From the NCBI GenBank assembly GCA_019695305.1, contig JAIBAG010000021.1, forward strand, positions 1 through 37,168: a DNA stretch of 37,168 bases, read 5' to 3'. The stretch is from a bacterium. Lineage in GTDB: Bacteria > UBA10199 > JAIBAG01. The notes under the pieces were generated by a model. That model made no database searches, had not been told where the DNA came from, and was given only the letters and a program-made list of their open reading frames with translations. Positions 17,921 through 25,830 of the stretch are shown here, in pieces (positions within the stretch are counted from its first letter, which is position 1; each line of letters opens with the position of its first letter). The position numbers and the translations under genes were made by a program.

Positions 17921-18868
17921 ATGGCATCATTTAAAGACATACGTTTGTTTACTGGAAATGCGAATCCTAAATTGGCGGCCGAGATTGCTGAGTTTTTGGG
18001 TTTTCCGTTAGCCAAAGCCACCACCAAGCGTTTTAGCGATGGCGAAGTGTGGGTGGAAGTGCATGAGAATGTGCGCATGATGGATGCTTATATCATCCAG
18101 CCTACTTGTGCTCCGGCTAATGAGCATATCATGGAACTGCTTATCATGATCGATGCTTTAAAACGTGCCTCCGTTTCTACGGTTACCGCTGTGCTTCCTT
18201 ATTATGGTTATGCTCGTCAAGATCGTAAAGTTCAGCCGCGTACTCCCATTAGTTCTAAATTAGTTGCCGATCTCTTAACCTCGGCCGGTGCCGATCGTGT
18301 GGTATCGATTGATTTGCATGCCGCCCAAATTCAAGGTTTTTTTGATATCCCGTTTGATCACTTATACGCTCTTACCGTGTTCATGGATTATTTTAAAACT
18401 AAGCCCATTGAAGACGTGGTTGTTGTATCGCCTGATACTGGTGGTGCAGAGCGCGCCCGTGCCTATGCTAAACGTATGGGTGGGTCGCTCGCGTTAATCG
18501 ATAAGCGTCGTCCGGCGCCTAATCAATCTGAAGTGATGCATGTGATTGGGGATGTAAACGGTAAAAATGCCATCATCGTAGATGATATTGTAGATACTGC
18601 CGGTACCTTGTGTACGGCGGCTCAGGCGTTAATTGATCGTGGCGCTAAAAAAGTTTATGCGTTTATTACGCACCCCGTATTATCGGGTCCGGCAATTGAA
18701 CGGATACAAAAATCGGCTTTGGAAAAATTGGTGATTACCAACACCATTCCGCTTACAGAAGCGGGAGCAAAATGTTCCAAAATCGAACAAATTTCGGTTG
18801 CACCCTTGTTGGGTGAAGCCATACACCGTATTGCCAATGGCGATTCAGTGTCTTCGTTGTTTATATAG
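17921..18868 (+). CDS. prs: Ribose-phosphate pyrophosphokinase (PRPP synthetase)
   Basis: Prs transfers pyrophosphate from ATP to ribose 5-phosphate, supplying PRPP for purine, pyrimidine, histidine and NAD synthesis. The 315-residue protein has class I features: LFTGNANPKLA at the start, FSDGEVWVEV, YYGYARQDRK, the catalytic-site stretch DLHAAQIQGFF, and the PRPP-binding loop IVDDIVDTAGT. The ATG follows AGAGGA by 10 bases; that site belongs to the end of repeat copy A. The stop codon TAG is also the first bases of repeat copy C, so the gene is bracketed by the same repeat family. Confidence 0.97.
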   Translation: MASFKDIRLFTGNANPKLAAEIAEFLGFPLAKATTKRFSDGEVWVEVHENVRMMDAYIIQPTCAPANEHIMELLIMIDALKRASVSTVTAVLPYYGYARQDRKVQPRTPISSKLVADLLTSAGADRVVSIDLHAAQIQGFFDIPFDHLYALTVFMDYFKTKPIEDVVVVSPDTGGAERARAYAKRMGGSLALIDKRRPAPNQSEVMHVIGDVNGKNAIIVDDIVDTAGTLCTAAQALIDRGAKKVYAFITHPVLSGPAIERIQKSALEKLVITNTIPLTEAGAKCSKIEQISVAPLLGEAIHRIANGDSVSSLFI

Positions 18869-18959
18869 GGCTCGCGCACCCTACGGGTACCGTTTCACGG
18901 TCGCCCTATAAGCGCCTCCATGCAATGGCCCCTTTGGGGTTGGCGCTGGTTGAAGAGGA
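18866..18959 (+). repeat. Three-hairpin intergenic repeat, copy C (divergent)
   Basis: It begins inside the prs stop codon with TAGGGCTCGCG and contains ACCC-TAC-GGGT, ACCG-TTTC-ACGGT and CCCC-TTT-GGGG hairpins, with AGCGCC (18911-18916) pairing to GGCGCT (18942-18947). It ends CTGGTTGAAGAGGA, the tail shared with copies A and B. Its middle differs from the other copies, but the hairpin layout is kept. Transcription into rplY would pass through it. Confidence 0.75.
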
Positions 18960-18975
18960 TTTTTTTTAATTAATT

Positions 18976-18991
18976 AGAGTCTTAAGACTCT
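18976..18991. repeat. Perfect 16-bp palindrome in the rplY leader
   Basis: AGAGTCTTAAGACTCT is its own reverse complement. It lies 85 bases upstream of rplY, in about 115 bp of otherwise unassigned leader after repeat copy C. It could be a regulator-binding site or a short RNA hairpin; there is no T run after it, so it does not look like a terminator. Confidence 0.6.
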
Positions 18992-19075
18992 TAACCCGGA
19001 GCCGAGATAAGGCGATAAGGGATTTCCTGTGAGTATGCGTAAACGCAGATGGGCAGGTGTTGTAAGGAGAATTTT

Positions 19076-19777
19076 ATGTCGCAAGTTACTTTAAATGCAA
19101 GCGTTCGCGATAAAACCGGTGGTGGAGCCAGCTACCAATTACGCACCAAGGGTTTTATCCCTGCTACTTACTATGGCAAAGGTGAAAATAATTTGAATAT
19201 TTCAGTAAATCCTAAAGAACTTGAAAAAGCTATTTCGGGTGATTTGGGAACTAATACCCTTATTAATTTAAAAGTAGAAGGTAAGGGCGAATACAATGTG
19301 CTCTTAAAAGATTATCAGGCCCATCCCATTAAACGTCATTTTACGCATGCCGATTTTATTAAAGTGGATCTCACCAAAAAAATCCGTATTGCTATTCCTG
19401 TACATTTAACCGGCCGTGCTGTGGGTGTAAAAGAAGGTGGTATTTTGGAGCACGTCACCCGCGAAATTACGGTATCGTGTTTGCCTACCGCTATTCCTAA
19501 AGAAATTACTGTAGATATTACCGAGCTAAAAATTGGTCATAATTTACACTTGAGCAATCTTAAGTTGCCCGAAGGTGTAGAAGCTGTGGCTCATAGCGAT
19601 TTAACGATCGCCTCGGTTGTTGCTCCTCGTGAAGAAGAAGTGGTTGCTGCTCCTGTTGAAGGTGCTGCAGCAGCTCCTGCCGAACCTGAAGTTACCAAGC
19701 AAAAGGCTCCTGTTGCTGAAGAAGCCGCTGGTAAAGATGGTAAAGCCGCTCCTAAAAAGGACGAGAAGAAGAAATAG
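19076..19777 (+). CDS. rplY: 50S ribosomal protein L25 (Ctc/TL5 long form)
   Basis: L25 binds 5S rRNA. The chosen ATG has AAGGAG 9 bases upstream and opens the standard MSQVTLNASVRDKTG; an upstream in-frame start would add 9 untypical residues. The first 90 residues form the 5S-binding domain (GASYQLRTKGFIPATYYG, DYQAHPIKRHFTHADF). The second domain, to about residue 185, is the Ctc beta domain (TGRAVGVKEGGILEH, ITVDITELKIGH). The last 50 residues are an Ala/Glu/Lys-rich tail ending in KKDEKKK. With 234 residues it is the long form, slightly extended. prs lies upstream and pth downstream. Confidence 0.95.
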   Translation: MSQVTLNASVRDKTGGGASYQLRTKGFIPATYYGKGENNLNISVNPKELEKAISGDLGTNTLINLKVEGKGEYNVLLKDYQAHPIKRHFTHADFIKVDLTKKIRIAIPVHLTGRAVGVKEGGILEHVTREITVSCLPTAIPKEITVDITELKIGHNLHLSNLKLPEGVEAVAHSDLTIASVVAPREEEVVAAPVEGAAAAPAEPEVTKQKAPVAEEAAGKDGKAAPKKDEKKK

Positions 19778-19791
19778 TTTTTCTGCGTTGC

Positions 19792-19950
19792 TTTCAAAAG
19801 CTAGGGTCCTTTTATTTTTTTATGTTTATGGAGTCCGTTCATTAGATTACGGCCTCACAAGTTCACATAAAAGGGCTCCTTTCTGTTAGGGTGAGGCCTT
19901 AGAAGTGGGACCACGCACACAAAAAAATAAAAGGACCCTAGCTTTTGAAA
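19792..19950. repeat. 159-bp element with perfect 30-bp inverted arms
   Basis: Bases 19792-19821 and 19921-19950 are exact reverse complements over 30 positions, beginning TTTCAAAAGCTAGGG and ending CCCTAGCTTTTGAAA. The 99-base interior has its own pairing: GGCCTCAC (19851-19858) with GTGAGGCC, and AAAGG-GCT-CCTTT. As RNA it would form one very long hairpin with a structured head. It lies between rplY and pth and no protein is encoded. It could be a MITE-like element, a strong bidirectional terminator (arms contain A and T runs), or a structured RNA. Confidence 0.9.
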
Positions 19951-19973
19951 TACTTGGTAGGTGTGGTGGGTGA

Positions 19974-20549
19974 ATGAAATTAATTGTAGGCCTAGGAAAT
20001 CCTGGAAGTGAATACGCTAAAACCCGTCATAATTTTGGGTTTATGGTGGTAGATTTACTAGCCGAAACTCTCAAATCTTCTTTTAAAGATTCCAAATACA
20101 AAGCTGAAATAGCCAGTGCCGAAATAAATGGCGAAAAAGTTCTGCTCGTAAAACCGCAAACATTTATGAATGTGTCGGGTGAGGCTGTGCAGCCATTAGC
20201 TCATTTTTATAAAGTAGCCCCTCAAGACATTTTGGTTGTTTTTGATGATCTCGATTTACCTTTTGGCCGCATGCGCTTAGCTGCCAAGGGTGGGGCGGCA
20301 GGGCATAATGGTATTAAATCGCTTATTAGTCACTTGGGCACTCAAGAATTTCCACGCTTAAAAATGGGCATTGGCCGTCCACCGGGTGTGATGGAGGTTA
20401 CTGATTTTGTATTAAGCGCTTTTGTCAAAACTCAAAAAAAGGTTTTAGAAGAGCTGCTTATTGTAGGGGTAAATGCCTGTACAGCCTTTGTAAAAGAGGG
20501 CTTAACCACCGCCATGAATGCCTTTAACGGCACCCAAATTGACGAGTAA
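19974..20549 (+). CDS. pth: Peptidyl-tRNA hydrolase
   Basis: Pth releases tRNA from peptidyl-tRNA that drops off ribosomes. The 191-residue protein starts MKLIVGLGNPGSEYAKTRHN with the catalytic His at residue 19 and the Asn next to it. It continues with KPQTFMNVSGEAV (substrate-binding Asn) and FDDLDLPFGRMRLAAKGG with the conserved Asp, then GHNGIKSLI. GGTGGGTGA lies just before the start codon. It starts 23 bp after the end of the long inverted repeat and follows rplY as in many bacteria. Confidence 0.97.
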   Translation: MKLIVGLGNPGSEYAKTRHNFGFMVVDLLAETLKSSFKDSKYKAEIASAEINGEKVLLVKPQTFMNVSGEAVQPLAHFYKVAPQDILVVFDDLDLPFGRMRLAAKGGAAGHNGIKSLISHLGTQEFPRLKMGIGRPPGVMEVTDFVLSAFVKTQKKVLEELLIVGVNACTAFVKEGLTTAMNAFNGTQIDE

Positions 20550-20606
20550 TTTCTAAGCAACTTTTTTAAAAATTAACCGATAGAAACTTTAGGGAAAGGA
20601 TGTTTT

Positions 20607-20992
20607 ATGGGCGTTTCAGCTGTTTCATCAACAAATAATGTTTATGTTCCGCAAACTCAGCAAGCGGCTGCACCTTGTGCGGCTACGCGAGATTATGGTT
20701 ATTCAAGCTGCTACCAGGCTGTAACGCCAGACCCCATCCTGAAGTGGTTGCTGGCGTTGCTGGGGGAGTAGCTGGTGGAGTCGGTACAGCTGTTGCTCTT
20801 GGGGCTGAGGGAGGCACATTTATTTTGGGCCCTGTTGTTGCCGGAGCTATTGCTGGTGATGCTGTTGCCGGAGCCGCTGGCGTTCTTGTGGGAGGTGCTT
20901 TAGGCTTGGCTGTGCCTGTGGTTCTTGTTGCAGGCGGGGCTGTGGCTGGCGCGGCTGTTGCTTATAGTGTTTATACCTATTTTGCAGGCTAA
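20607..20992 (+). pseudogene. Glycine-zipper hydrophobic protein gene interrupted by a one-base frameshift
   Basis: ATG at 20607, with AAAGGA 6 bases upstream, opens a frame (MGVSAVSSTNNVYVPQTQQ) that runs to TAG at 20769-20771, giving 54 codons. A second frame, shifted by one base, encodes a long Gly/Ala/Val-rich hydrophobic segment (VAGGVAGGVGTAVALG, VVAGAIAGDAVAGAAG) to the stop at 20990-20992. That frame has only a TTG start with no ribosome site. Adding one C to the run at 20732-20735 joins them into a single 128-residue protein with several G-x(3)-G membrane segments. So this is either a real frameshift, an assembly error in a C run, or a slippage site. The protein family is not recognised. 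Confidence 0.65.
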
Positions 20993-21095
20993 ATTAACCC
21001 TTGATCTTTTTAGTGTAATTCTTTAAACATCCCACCCTTATTAATACACCTTACTCCCATGCATTAACGTGGGGGTTTTAACCAAAAGGAGACTT

Positions 21096-21458
21096 ATGAA
21101 CGAATACGAAACCGTCTATATTGTGAAGCCCGATGCGGCTCCCGCCCGTTTTGAAAAAATTGCCGAAAAGTTAGCTGCCGCGCTTGAAAAAAACGAAGGC
21201 AAAGTGCTTAACCAAAAAGATTGGGGCAATCGTCGTTTGGCTTATTTTATCAATAAAACCAGCCAGGGCCATTACATGTACACCAACTACTGTGGTAAAG
21301 GCTCGGTTGTGGCCGAAGTGGAACGTGTTTTAAAATTGGATGAAGATGTTATCCGCTACTTAACTGTTAGTTTATCTAAAGATTTTGACCCCGCCTCTCA
21401 GGGCAAGGGCCAAGTGGTTAATGTTCCCGAAGAAGCCCGTTTAATCCCTGAAGATTAA
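21096..21458 (+). CDS. rpsF: 30S ribosomal protein S6
   Basis: The 120-residue product starts MNEYETVYIVKPDA, the typical S6 opening strand, and includes the conserved NWGNRRLAY-like segment (DWGNRRLAYFI) and HYMYTNY. The correct ATG has AAAGGAG 5 bases upstream; an in-frame start at 21069 lacks support. S6 forms a heterodimer with S18 on the 30S platform, and rpsR follows 26 bp downstream. The C-terminal tail after residue 100 is acidic. This is the first gene of an rpsF-rpsR-DUF2232-rplI-dnaB run. Confidence 0.96.
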   Translation: MNEYETVYIVKPDAAPARFEKIAEKLAAALEKNEGKVLNQKDWGNRRLAYFINKTSQGHYMYTNYCGKGSVVAEVERVLKLDEDVIRYLTVSLSKDFDPASQGKGQVVNVPEEARLIPED

Positions 21459-21484
21459 TTTTAAAGATAAAGAAAGAAGGATAT

Positions 21485-21754
21485 ATGCCTCGTAAAAAGT
21501 TTGAGAAAAAAGATTTTAAGAAAAAAAATATGGTGTTGCGCAAAAGAGCCTGTCGTTTTTGCGTAGATAAAGAAATTCCCATCGATTACAAATTACCTCG
21601 CCAGCTTACCACTTTTTTAACCGAAAGAGGCAAGTTGGTATCGCGCCGCATGACCGGTAACTGCGCGTATCATCAACGTTGCGTAGTAGAAGCCGTAAAG
21701 CGCGCTCGCTTTTTAGCGTTATTGCCGTACTCGGTAACGCATTCTATGGTATAA
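21485..21754 (+). CDS. rpsR: 30S ribosomal protein S18 (four-cysteine form)
   Basis: The 89-residue protein has the S18 core IDYKLPRQLTTFLTERGKLVSRR and AVKRARFLALLPY. In addition it carries CRFC (residues 23-26) and CAYHQRC, a potential zinc-binding set of four Cys (C+ form); many S18 proteins lack these. The N-terminus is very lysine-rich. AGAAGGA lies shortly before the ATG. It partners with S6 encoded just upstream. Confidence 0.96.
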   Translation: MPRKKFEKKDFKKKNMVLRKRACRFCVDKEIPIDYKLPRQLTTFLTERGKLVSRRMTGNCAYHQRCVVEAVKRARFLALLPYSVTHSMV

Positions 21755-21769
21755 GCGCATCTGTATAAG

Positions 21770-22834
21770 ATGGCCAACACACCCACATCCGATGCTGCGG
21801 GTAAACTCTCACTTCTTTTTGGAGTAGGAGCTACCTTGGCTCTTTATTTGAGCGGTTTTTTTGTTGTTTTAACACCGCTTCCTTTGTTTTATGTGGGATT
21901 TCGTTATGGTAGAGGTGCTTTTATAAATGCAACCTTGGCTACGCTGGCGGTGTTGTTACCCATTTACTTTTTTGCGCTAGAACCTCTCAATCATTTTTAT
22001 AAAACAAACCCTCATTTTGCATGGATCTTACCTGTACCTGGTATGGGGCTTATTTCATCTTTGGGGCCAGAGAGCGCCTCTATGTTTGGCATTTTGTTTT
22101 ATTTTATTTTGGTTCTTACCTCATTTGCCTTAGACCGCATTTTTAAAACGTCGGTTCCACTGTTTGAACCTATCTTTACTTATGTTGCACTTATCTTTTT
22201 GCTTACTCTTGCAAGTTACTATGTGATGGTCAACTTGCATGCTAGTGATCCGCTGGCCATGCTCAAATCTCATTATCTGCAATCACTTGATGATTTTATT
22301 AAAATTCAAAAAGAGGCGGGCATGTCGCTGTCGCAGTTGGCCTTTTTAAACGAGTATAAAGAAACCTTGGTCACAAATATGTTACGACTCACACCCGCCT
22401 TTGTGTTTTCATTTTATATGGTGCTGATTGTTGTGAATTATTATGCTGCCAAACGGCTTTTTGCAGGCCAACTTATTTTGATGCAACGGGTGCAGTTTGG
22501 CCAATATGTGGTGCCTTTTAATTTTGTATGGATTGTTATTGCTTTTTTAGCCCTTCTTTTATTTTCGTTATATACCAAGCCTATTCCAGCCTTAGTAGAT
22601 ATAGCGGCTAATGGGCTTGTGGTTTTTGGAATACTCTATTTATTTCAAGGACTTGCCATTATTTCTTATTTTTTATCTAAAAAGAATATTGGTTTTTTGG
22701 GTGTATCGTTGTGTTTTTTAATTATCGTGTTTCTTTTTCAACTCTTAGGGCCAGTTCTTGTATTAGGTGGCTTTTTTGATTCGTGGATCCATTTTAGGAA
22801 GCTGGGCGAAAAACCCGGCCAACCTGATAATTAG
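21770..22834 (+). CDS. DUF2232 (YybS-like) integral membrane protein
   Basis: The 354-residue protein has about eight to nine hydrophobic segments, beginning LSLLFGVGATLALYLSGFFVVL and including SMFGILFYFILVLTSFAL, LTPAFVFSFYMVLIVVNYY and a C-terminal FLIIVFLFQLLGPVLVLGG. The short soluble loop around residues 165-200 (SDPLAMLKSHYL to LAFLNEYKETL) matches the DUF2232 layout. Members regularly sit between rpsR and rplI in delta-like proteobacteria and Firmicutes; the function is not established. It follows rpsR by 15 bp, so it is probably cotranscribed with the ribosomal protein genes. Confidence 0.85.
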   Translation: MANTPTSDAAGKLSLLFGVGATLALYLSGFFVVLTPLPLFYVGFRYGRGAFINATLATLAVLLPIYFFALEPLNHFYKTNPHFAWILPVPGMGLISSLGPESASMFGILFYFILVLTSFALDRIFKTSVPLFEPIFTYVALIFLLTLASYYVMVNLHASDPLAMLKSHYLQSLDDFIKIQKEAGMSLSQLAFLNEYKETLVTNMLRLTPAFVFSFYMVLIVVNYYAAKRLFAGQLILMQRVQFGQYVVPFNFVWIVIAFLALLLFSLYTKPIPALVDIAANGLVVFGILYLFQGLAIISYFLSKKNIGFLGVSLCFLIIVFLFQLLGPVLVLGGFFDSWIHFRKLGEKPGQPDN

Positions 22835-22929
22835 GGCTTGAAAATTATTAGTTTTATCGCTACAAGCAACAACTCTTTGGCCTTCCCGACGTATAAGGCT
22901 TTTTATTAGAACATTCATCCGGAGATTAT

Positions 22930-23475
22930 ATGCAGGTTATTTTACAGGAAACAGTTAAAAATTTAGGTTTGGTAGGGGATGTGGTTAATGTGGCCCCCGG
23001 TTATTTTCGCAATTATTTAGCTCCTCGTAGCTTGGCATTGCTTGCTAATCCCAAAAGCCTAAAAATGGTAGAACATCAAAAGCGTTTAATTGATGCCAAG
23101 AAGGCCAAAGCCAAAGAAAAAAGCCAGCAACAAAAAATGAAGCTTGAAACCAGCGTGTTTTCTATTGAACATGCAGCAGGTGCCGGCGATAAACTTTTTG
23201 GTTCTATTACTTCCCAGGAAATTACTTTAAAAATTAATGAACAAGGCTTTGATATTGATAGAAAATTAATTTTACTGGATCAGCCCCTTAAAACGGTGGG
23301 CGACCATGTTGTTAAAATTAAACTGCATCCTGAAGTGGTAGCCGAAGTAAAAATTGCTGTAAAAGCCAAAGAAACTCCTAAGGAAGACAGAGAAGAAGCA
23401 GCTCCTAAAAAATCGCGCCGTAAAAAAGAAGAGCCTAAAGAAGAAGTTACTGAAGAAGTTAGCGATAACGAATAA
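22930..23475 (+). CDS. rplI: 50S ribosomal protein L9 with charged C-terminal extension
   Basis: L9 stabilises the base of the L1 stalk. The N-terminal domain MQVILQETVKNLGLVGDVV and VAPGYFRNYLAPRSLA is canonical. A Lys-rich connecting helix (RLIDAKKAKAKEKSQQ) leads to the C-terminal domain with GDKLFGSITSQEI and LDQPLKTVGDHVV. The usual length is about 150 residues; here 30 extra residues rich in Lys, Glu and Arg follow (RRKKEEPKEEVTEEVSDNE at the end). CGGAGA precedes the start. dnaB follows within 45 bp. Confidence 0.96.
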   Translation: MQVILQETVKNLGLVGDVVNVAPGYFRNYLAPRSLALLANPKSLKMVEHQKRLIDAKKAKAKEKSQQQKMKLETSVFSIEHAAGAGDKLFGSITSQEITLKINEQGFDIDRKLILLDQPLKTVGDHVVKIKLHPEVVAEVKIAVKAKETPKEDREEAAPKKSRRKKEEPKEEVTEEVSDNE

Positions 23476-23516
23476 GCGGTTGACCTCTGTCTGTTTTGTA
23501 TGCGAGGGTGATGTTT

Positions 23517-24923
23517 ATGTTTCAGGCCTCCGTCAGAAGAGAAACTCGATTATCACCTAAAATTCCACCCCAAAACATAGAAGCCGAAAAGGCGGTGTTG
23601 GGTGCTATTTTAATTGATCACGATTCCATCAACAAAGTTTCCGATCTTATCACTCCCGAAGCTTTTTATCTCGATAGTCATACTAAAATTTTTAGTGCCA
23701 TGCTGACCTTAAATGAAAAGTCGGAGCCTACCGATTTTTTAACGGTGAGTAATTTTTTGCAAAGTCAGGGAACCTTAGAACTTGTAGGGGGAGCTTCCTA
23801 TTTATCAAGCCTTGCCGATTCTATTCCTTCATCGGCCAATGTGGTGTCGTACGCACGTATTATCCATGATCGTTCCATGGTGCGTAGGCTTATTGAAGCT
23901 AGTGCCGACATTGCCACCAAGGGTTATGAAAATCCTGATGATGCCCAAATGCTGATAGATAGCGCCGAACAAATTATTTTTAGTCTTTCCGAAAACCGTG
24001 CTCGATCTGGTTTTGCCAATGTAAAAGATATTGTTATCGACAGTTTTAAAAAGATTGAAGAACTGGTAGAAAACCAAAAAACCATTACGGGTGTGGCTAC
24101 CGGTTTTAACGATTTAGATAATATGACCTGCGGTTTTCAGCCGGGTGATTTGGTTATTATTGCTGCCCGTCCTTCTATGGGTAAAACGGCCTTTGCTTTA
24201 AATATTGCCGAGCATGCTGCTATCCGAGAGGGACAGCCTGTTGCTATTTATTCGTTGGAAATGTCTAAAGAATCGCTGGTTACCCGTATGTTGTGCGCGG
24301 AAGCCAGGCTTGATTCGCAAAAGTTGCGTAAGGGACAACTGGAAGAGCGTGATTGGCCTAATTTAACGCGTGCAGCCGGACATCTTTCTGAAGCAAAAAT
24401 TTTTATCGATGATACAGCTAGTCCAACCGTTATGGAAATGCGTGCTAAAGCACGCCGTTTAAAAAAGGAACATGGAGTAGGGCTTATTATTGTAGATTAT
24501 CTTCAATTAGTGCGTGGTTCGGCCGGTGCCCAAAGCCGTGAACAAGAAATTTCGGAAATTTCACGTTCTCTTAAAGCGCTGGCTAAAGAATTAAAAGTGC
24601 CGGTGATTGCCTTGTCGCAGCTTAACCGTGCTGTAGAAAGCCGTACTAACCGCCGTCCTCAACTTTCCGATTTGCGTGAATCGGGTGCTATTGAACAAGA
24701 CGCCGATGTGATTTCTTTTATTTACCGTGACGAAGTGTATAACGAAACCACACCCGATAAGGGAGTGGCAGAAATTATTATTGGCAAGCAACGTAACGGC
24801 CCCACCGGTACGGTGCGTTTGGCTTTCATTAATCAATCTACCCGTTTTGAAAATTTAGCTTTTGATAATCAAAGCCAATTTGGTGCACCGCCTCCGGCTT
24901 TTGATCCGGCCGATAGCTTTTAG
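23517..24923 (+). CDS. dnaB: Replicative DNA helicase
   Basis: DnaB unwinds DNA at the replication fork as a hexamer. The N-terminal domain begins PQNIEAEKAVLGAIL, and the RecA-like motor has Walker A ARPSMGKTAFALN (around residue 220), YSLEMSKESL, Walker B LIIVDYLQL, and SQLNRAVESR with RPQLSDLRESGAIEQDAD. The length of 468 residues is normal and no intein is present. Two close starts are possible, ATG 23511 and ATG 23517; the GAGGG at 23504-23508 is better spaced for the latter. The stop codon TAG lies at the edge of repeat copy B. Confidence 0.97.
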   Translation: MFQASVRRETRLSPKIPPQNIEAEKAVLGAILIDHDSINKVSDLITPEAFYLDSHTKIFSAMLTLNEKSEPTDFLTVSNFLQSQGTLELVGGASYLSSLADSIPSSANVVSYARIIHDRSMVRRLIEASADIATKGYENPDDAQMLIDSAEQIIFSLSENRARSGFANVKDIVIDSFKKIEELVENQKTITGVATGFNDLDNMTCGFQPGDLVIIAARPSMGKTAFALNIAEHAAIREGQPVAIYSLEMSKESLVTRMLCAEARLDSQKLRKGQLEERDWPNLTRAAGHLSEAKIFIDDTASPTVMEMRAKARRLKKEHGVGLIIVDYLQLVRGSAGAQSREQEISEISRSLKALAKELKVPVIALSQLNRAVESRTNRRPQLSDLRESGAIEQDADVISFIYRDEVYNETTPDKGVAEIIIGKQRNGPTGTVRLAFINQSTRFENLAFDNQSQFGAPPPAFDPADSF

Positions 24924-25005
24924 AGGGGCTCGCGTCGCCCCTCCAACCGGCAAAGTCGGATTGGAGCCTCCCCTCAACGCCGCTTTGCGGCTGGTATAAA
25001 GAGGT
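24922..25005 (+). repeat. Three-hairpin intergenic repeat, copy B
   Basis: It starts at the dnaB stop codon. Hairpin 1 is GGGGC-tcgcgtc-GCCCC. Hairpin 2 is CTCCAA.CCGGC-AAA-GTCGG.TTGGAG. Hairpin 3 is built on GCCGC-TTT-GCGGC. Compared with copy A, the pair CTCAAA/TTTGAG has changed on both sides to CTCCAA/TTGGAG, so pairing is kept. It ends GGTATAAAGAGG, 20 bases before the glycosyltransferase gene. Confidence 0.85.
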
Positions 25006-25025
25006 TGCTCTTGTTATAAAAACTC

Positions 25026-25820
25026 ATGTTTGTTTCCGTCATCATTCCTACTTACAACCGCCTTGTTGTTTTAAAACGAGCCATTGAATCTGTTTTATGT
25101 CAAACCCATCGTGATTTTGAACTTATCATTGTTGATGATGGCTCAACGGATGGGACTGTCGAGTTTTTAAGGACGATAGAAGATGAACGTTTGCGCGTTA
25201 TTTCTATTTCTCATGCAGGTGTGTCTGCCGCTCGTAATAAAGGAATAACAAACTCACGCAGTGAGCTTGTTGCCTTTTTGGATTCGGATGATGAGTGGAT
25301 GGATGATAAGTTAGAAAAGCAGCTTCAATATATTCACAATAATCCCGATGTACGAGTGGTTCAAACCGAAGAAATTTGGGTGAGGGATGGTAAACGTGTG
25401 AATCCCATGAAAAAGCACAAAAAGCATTCGGGGTGGATATTTGAGCCGTGTATACCCTTATGTATTGTATCTCCATCGGCGGTGATGATTCATCAGGAAG
25501 TTTTTAAAAAATGTGGTATGTTTGATGAAAGCTTGCCGGCTTGTGAAGATTATGATTTGTGGCTAAGGATAGCGTTGGAGTATCCCATTATCACGATGGA
25601 TGAAAAACTGATTGTAAAGTACGGTGGCCATGCCGATCAGTTGAGCCGCACAACACCGGTGATGGATTCTTACCGGATTTTAGCCTTGAAGAAAATATTA
25701 AATCATCCCAAAATAACGCCTTCTCAAAAAAAGATGGTGGAAGAGAGTATTGCGGCTCGGGAAAAAATTATTCAACAGGGAGCGTTGAAGAGGCTGGGTA
25801 AGCCACTAACATCCCTATAA
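25026..25820 (+). CDS. Glycosyltransferase family 2
   Basis: The 264-residue protein opens with [21 protein letters not shown] and has the nucleotide-binding [11 protein letters not shown], the [12 protein letters not shown] segment and the metal-binding FLDSDDEW (DxD-type, around residue 90). [12 protein letters not shown] motif near residue 180 is typical of GT-A family 2 enzymes that add sugars to cell-surface polysaccharides or LPS. The acceptor cannot be inferred. No membrane segment is present, so it would be cytoplasmic or membrane-associated. It lies just after repeat copy B and 10 bp before rph, but shares no obvious function with either neighbour. Confidence 0.9.
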   Translation: MFVSVIIPTYNRLVVLKRAIESVLCQTHRDFELIIVDDGSTDGTVEFLRTIEDERLRVISISHAGVSAARNKGITNSRSELVAFLDSDDEWMDDKLEKQLQYIHNNPDVRVVQTEEIWVRDGKRVNPMKKHKKHSGWIFEPCIPLCIVSPSAVMIHQEVFKKCGMFDESLPACEDYDLWLRIALEYPIITMDEKLIVKYGGHADQLSRTTPVMDSYRILALKKILNHPKITPSQKKMVEESIAAREKIIQQGALKRLGKPLTSL

Positions 25821-25830
25821 CAGGAGATTT

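Noticed and set aside
17722-17934. Plus-strand open frame of 70 codons
   Set aside because: It crosses tRNA-Gln and repeat copy A and is explained by them.
19617-19889. Leucine-rich plus-strand open frame
   Set aside because: It is a shifted reading of the Ala/Glu/Lys-rich tail of rplY running into the long inverted repeat.
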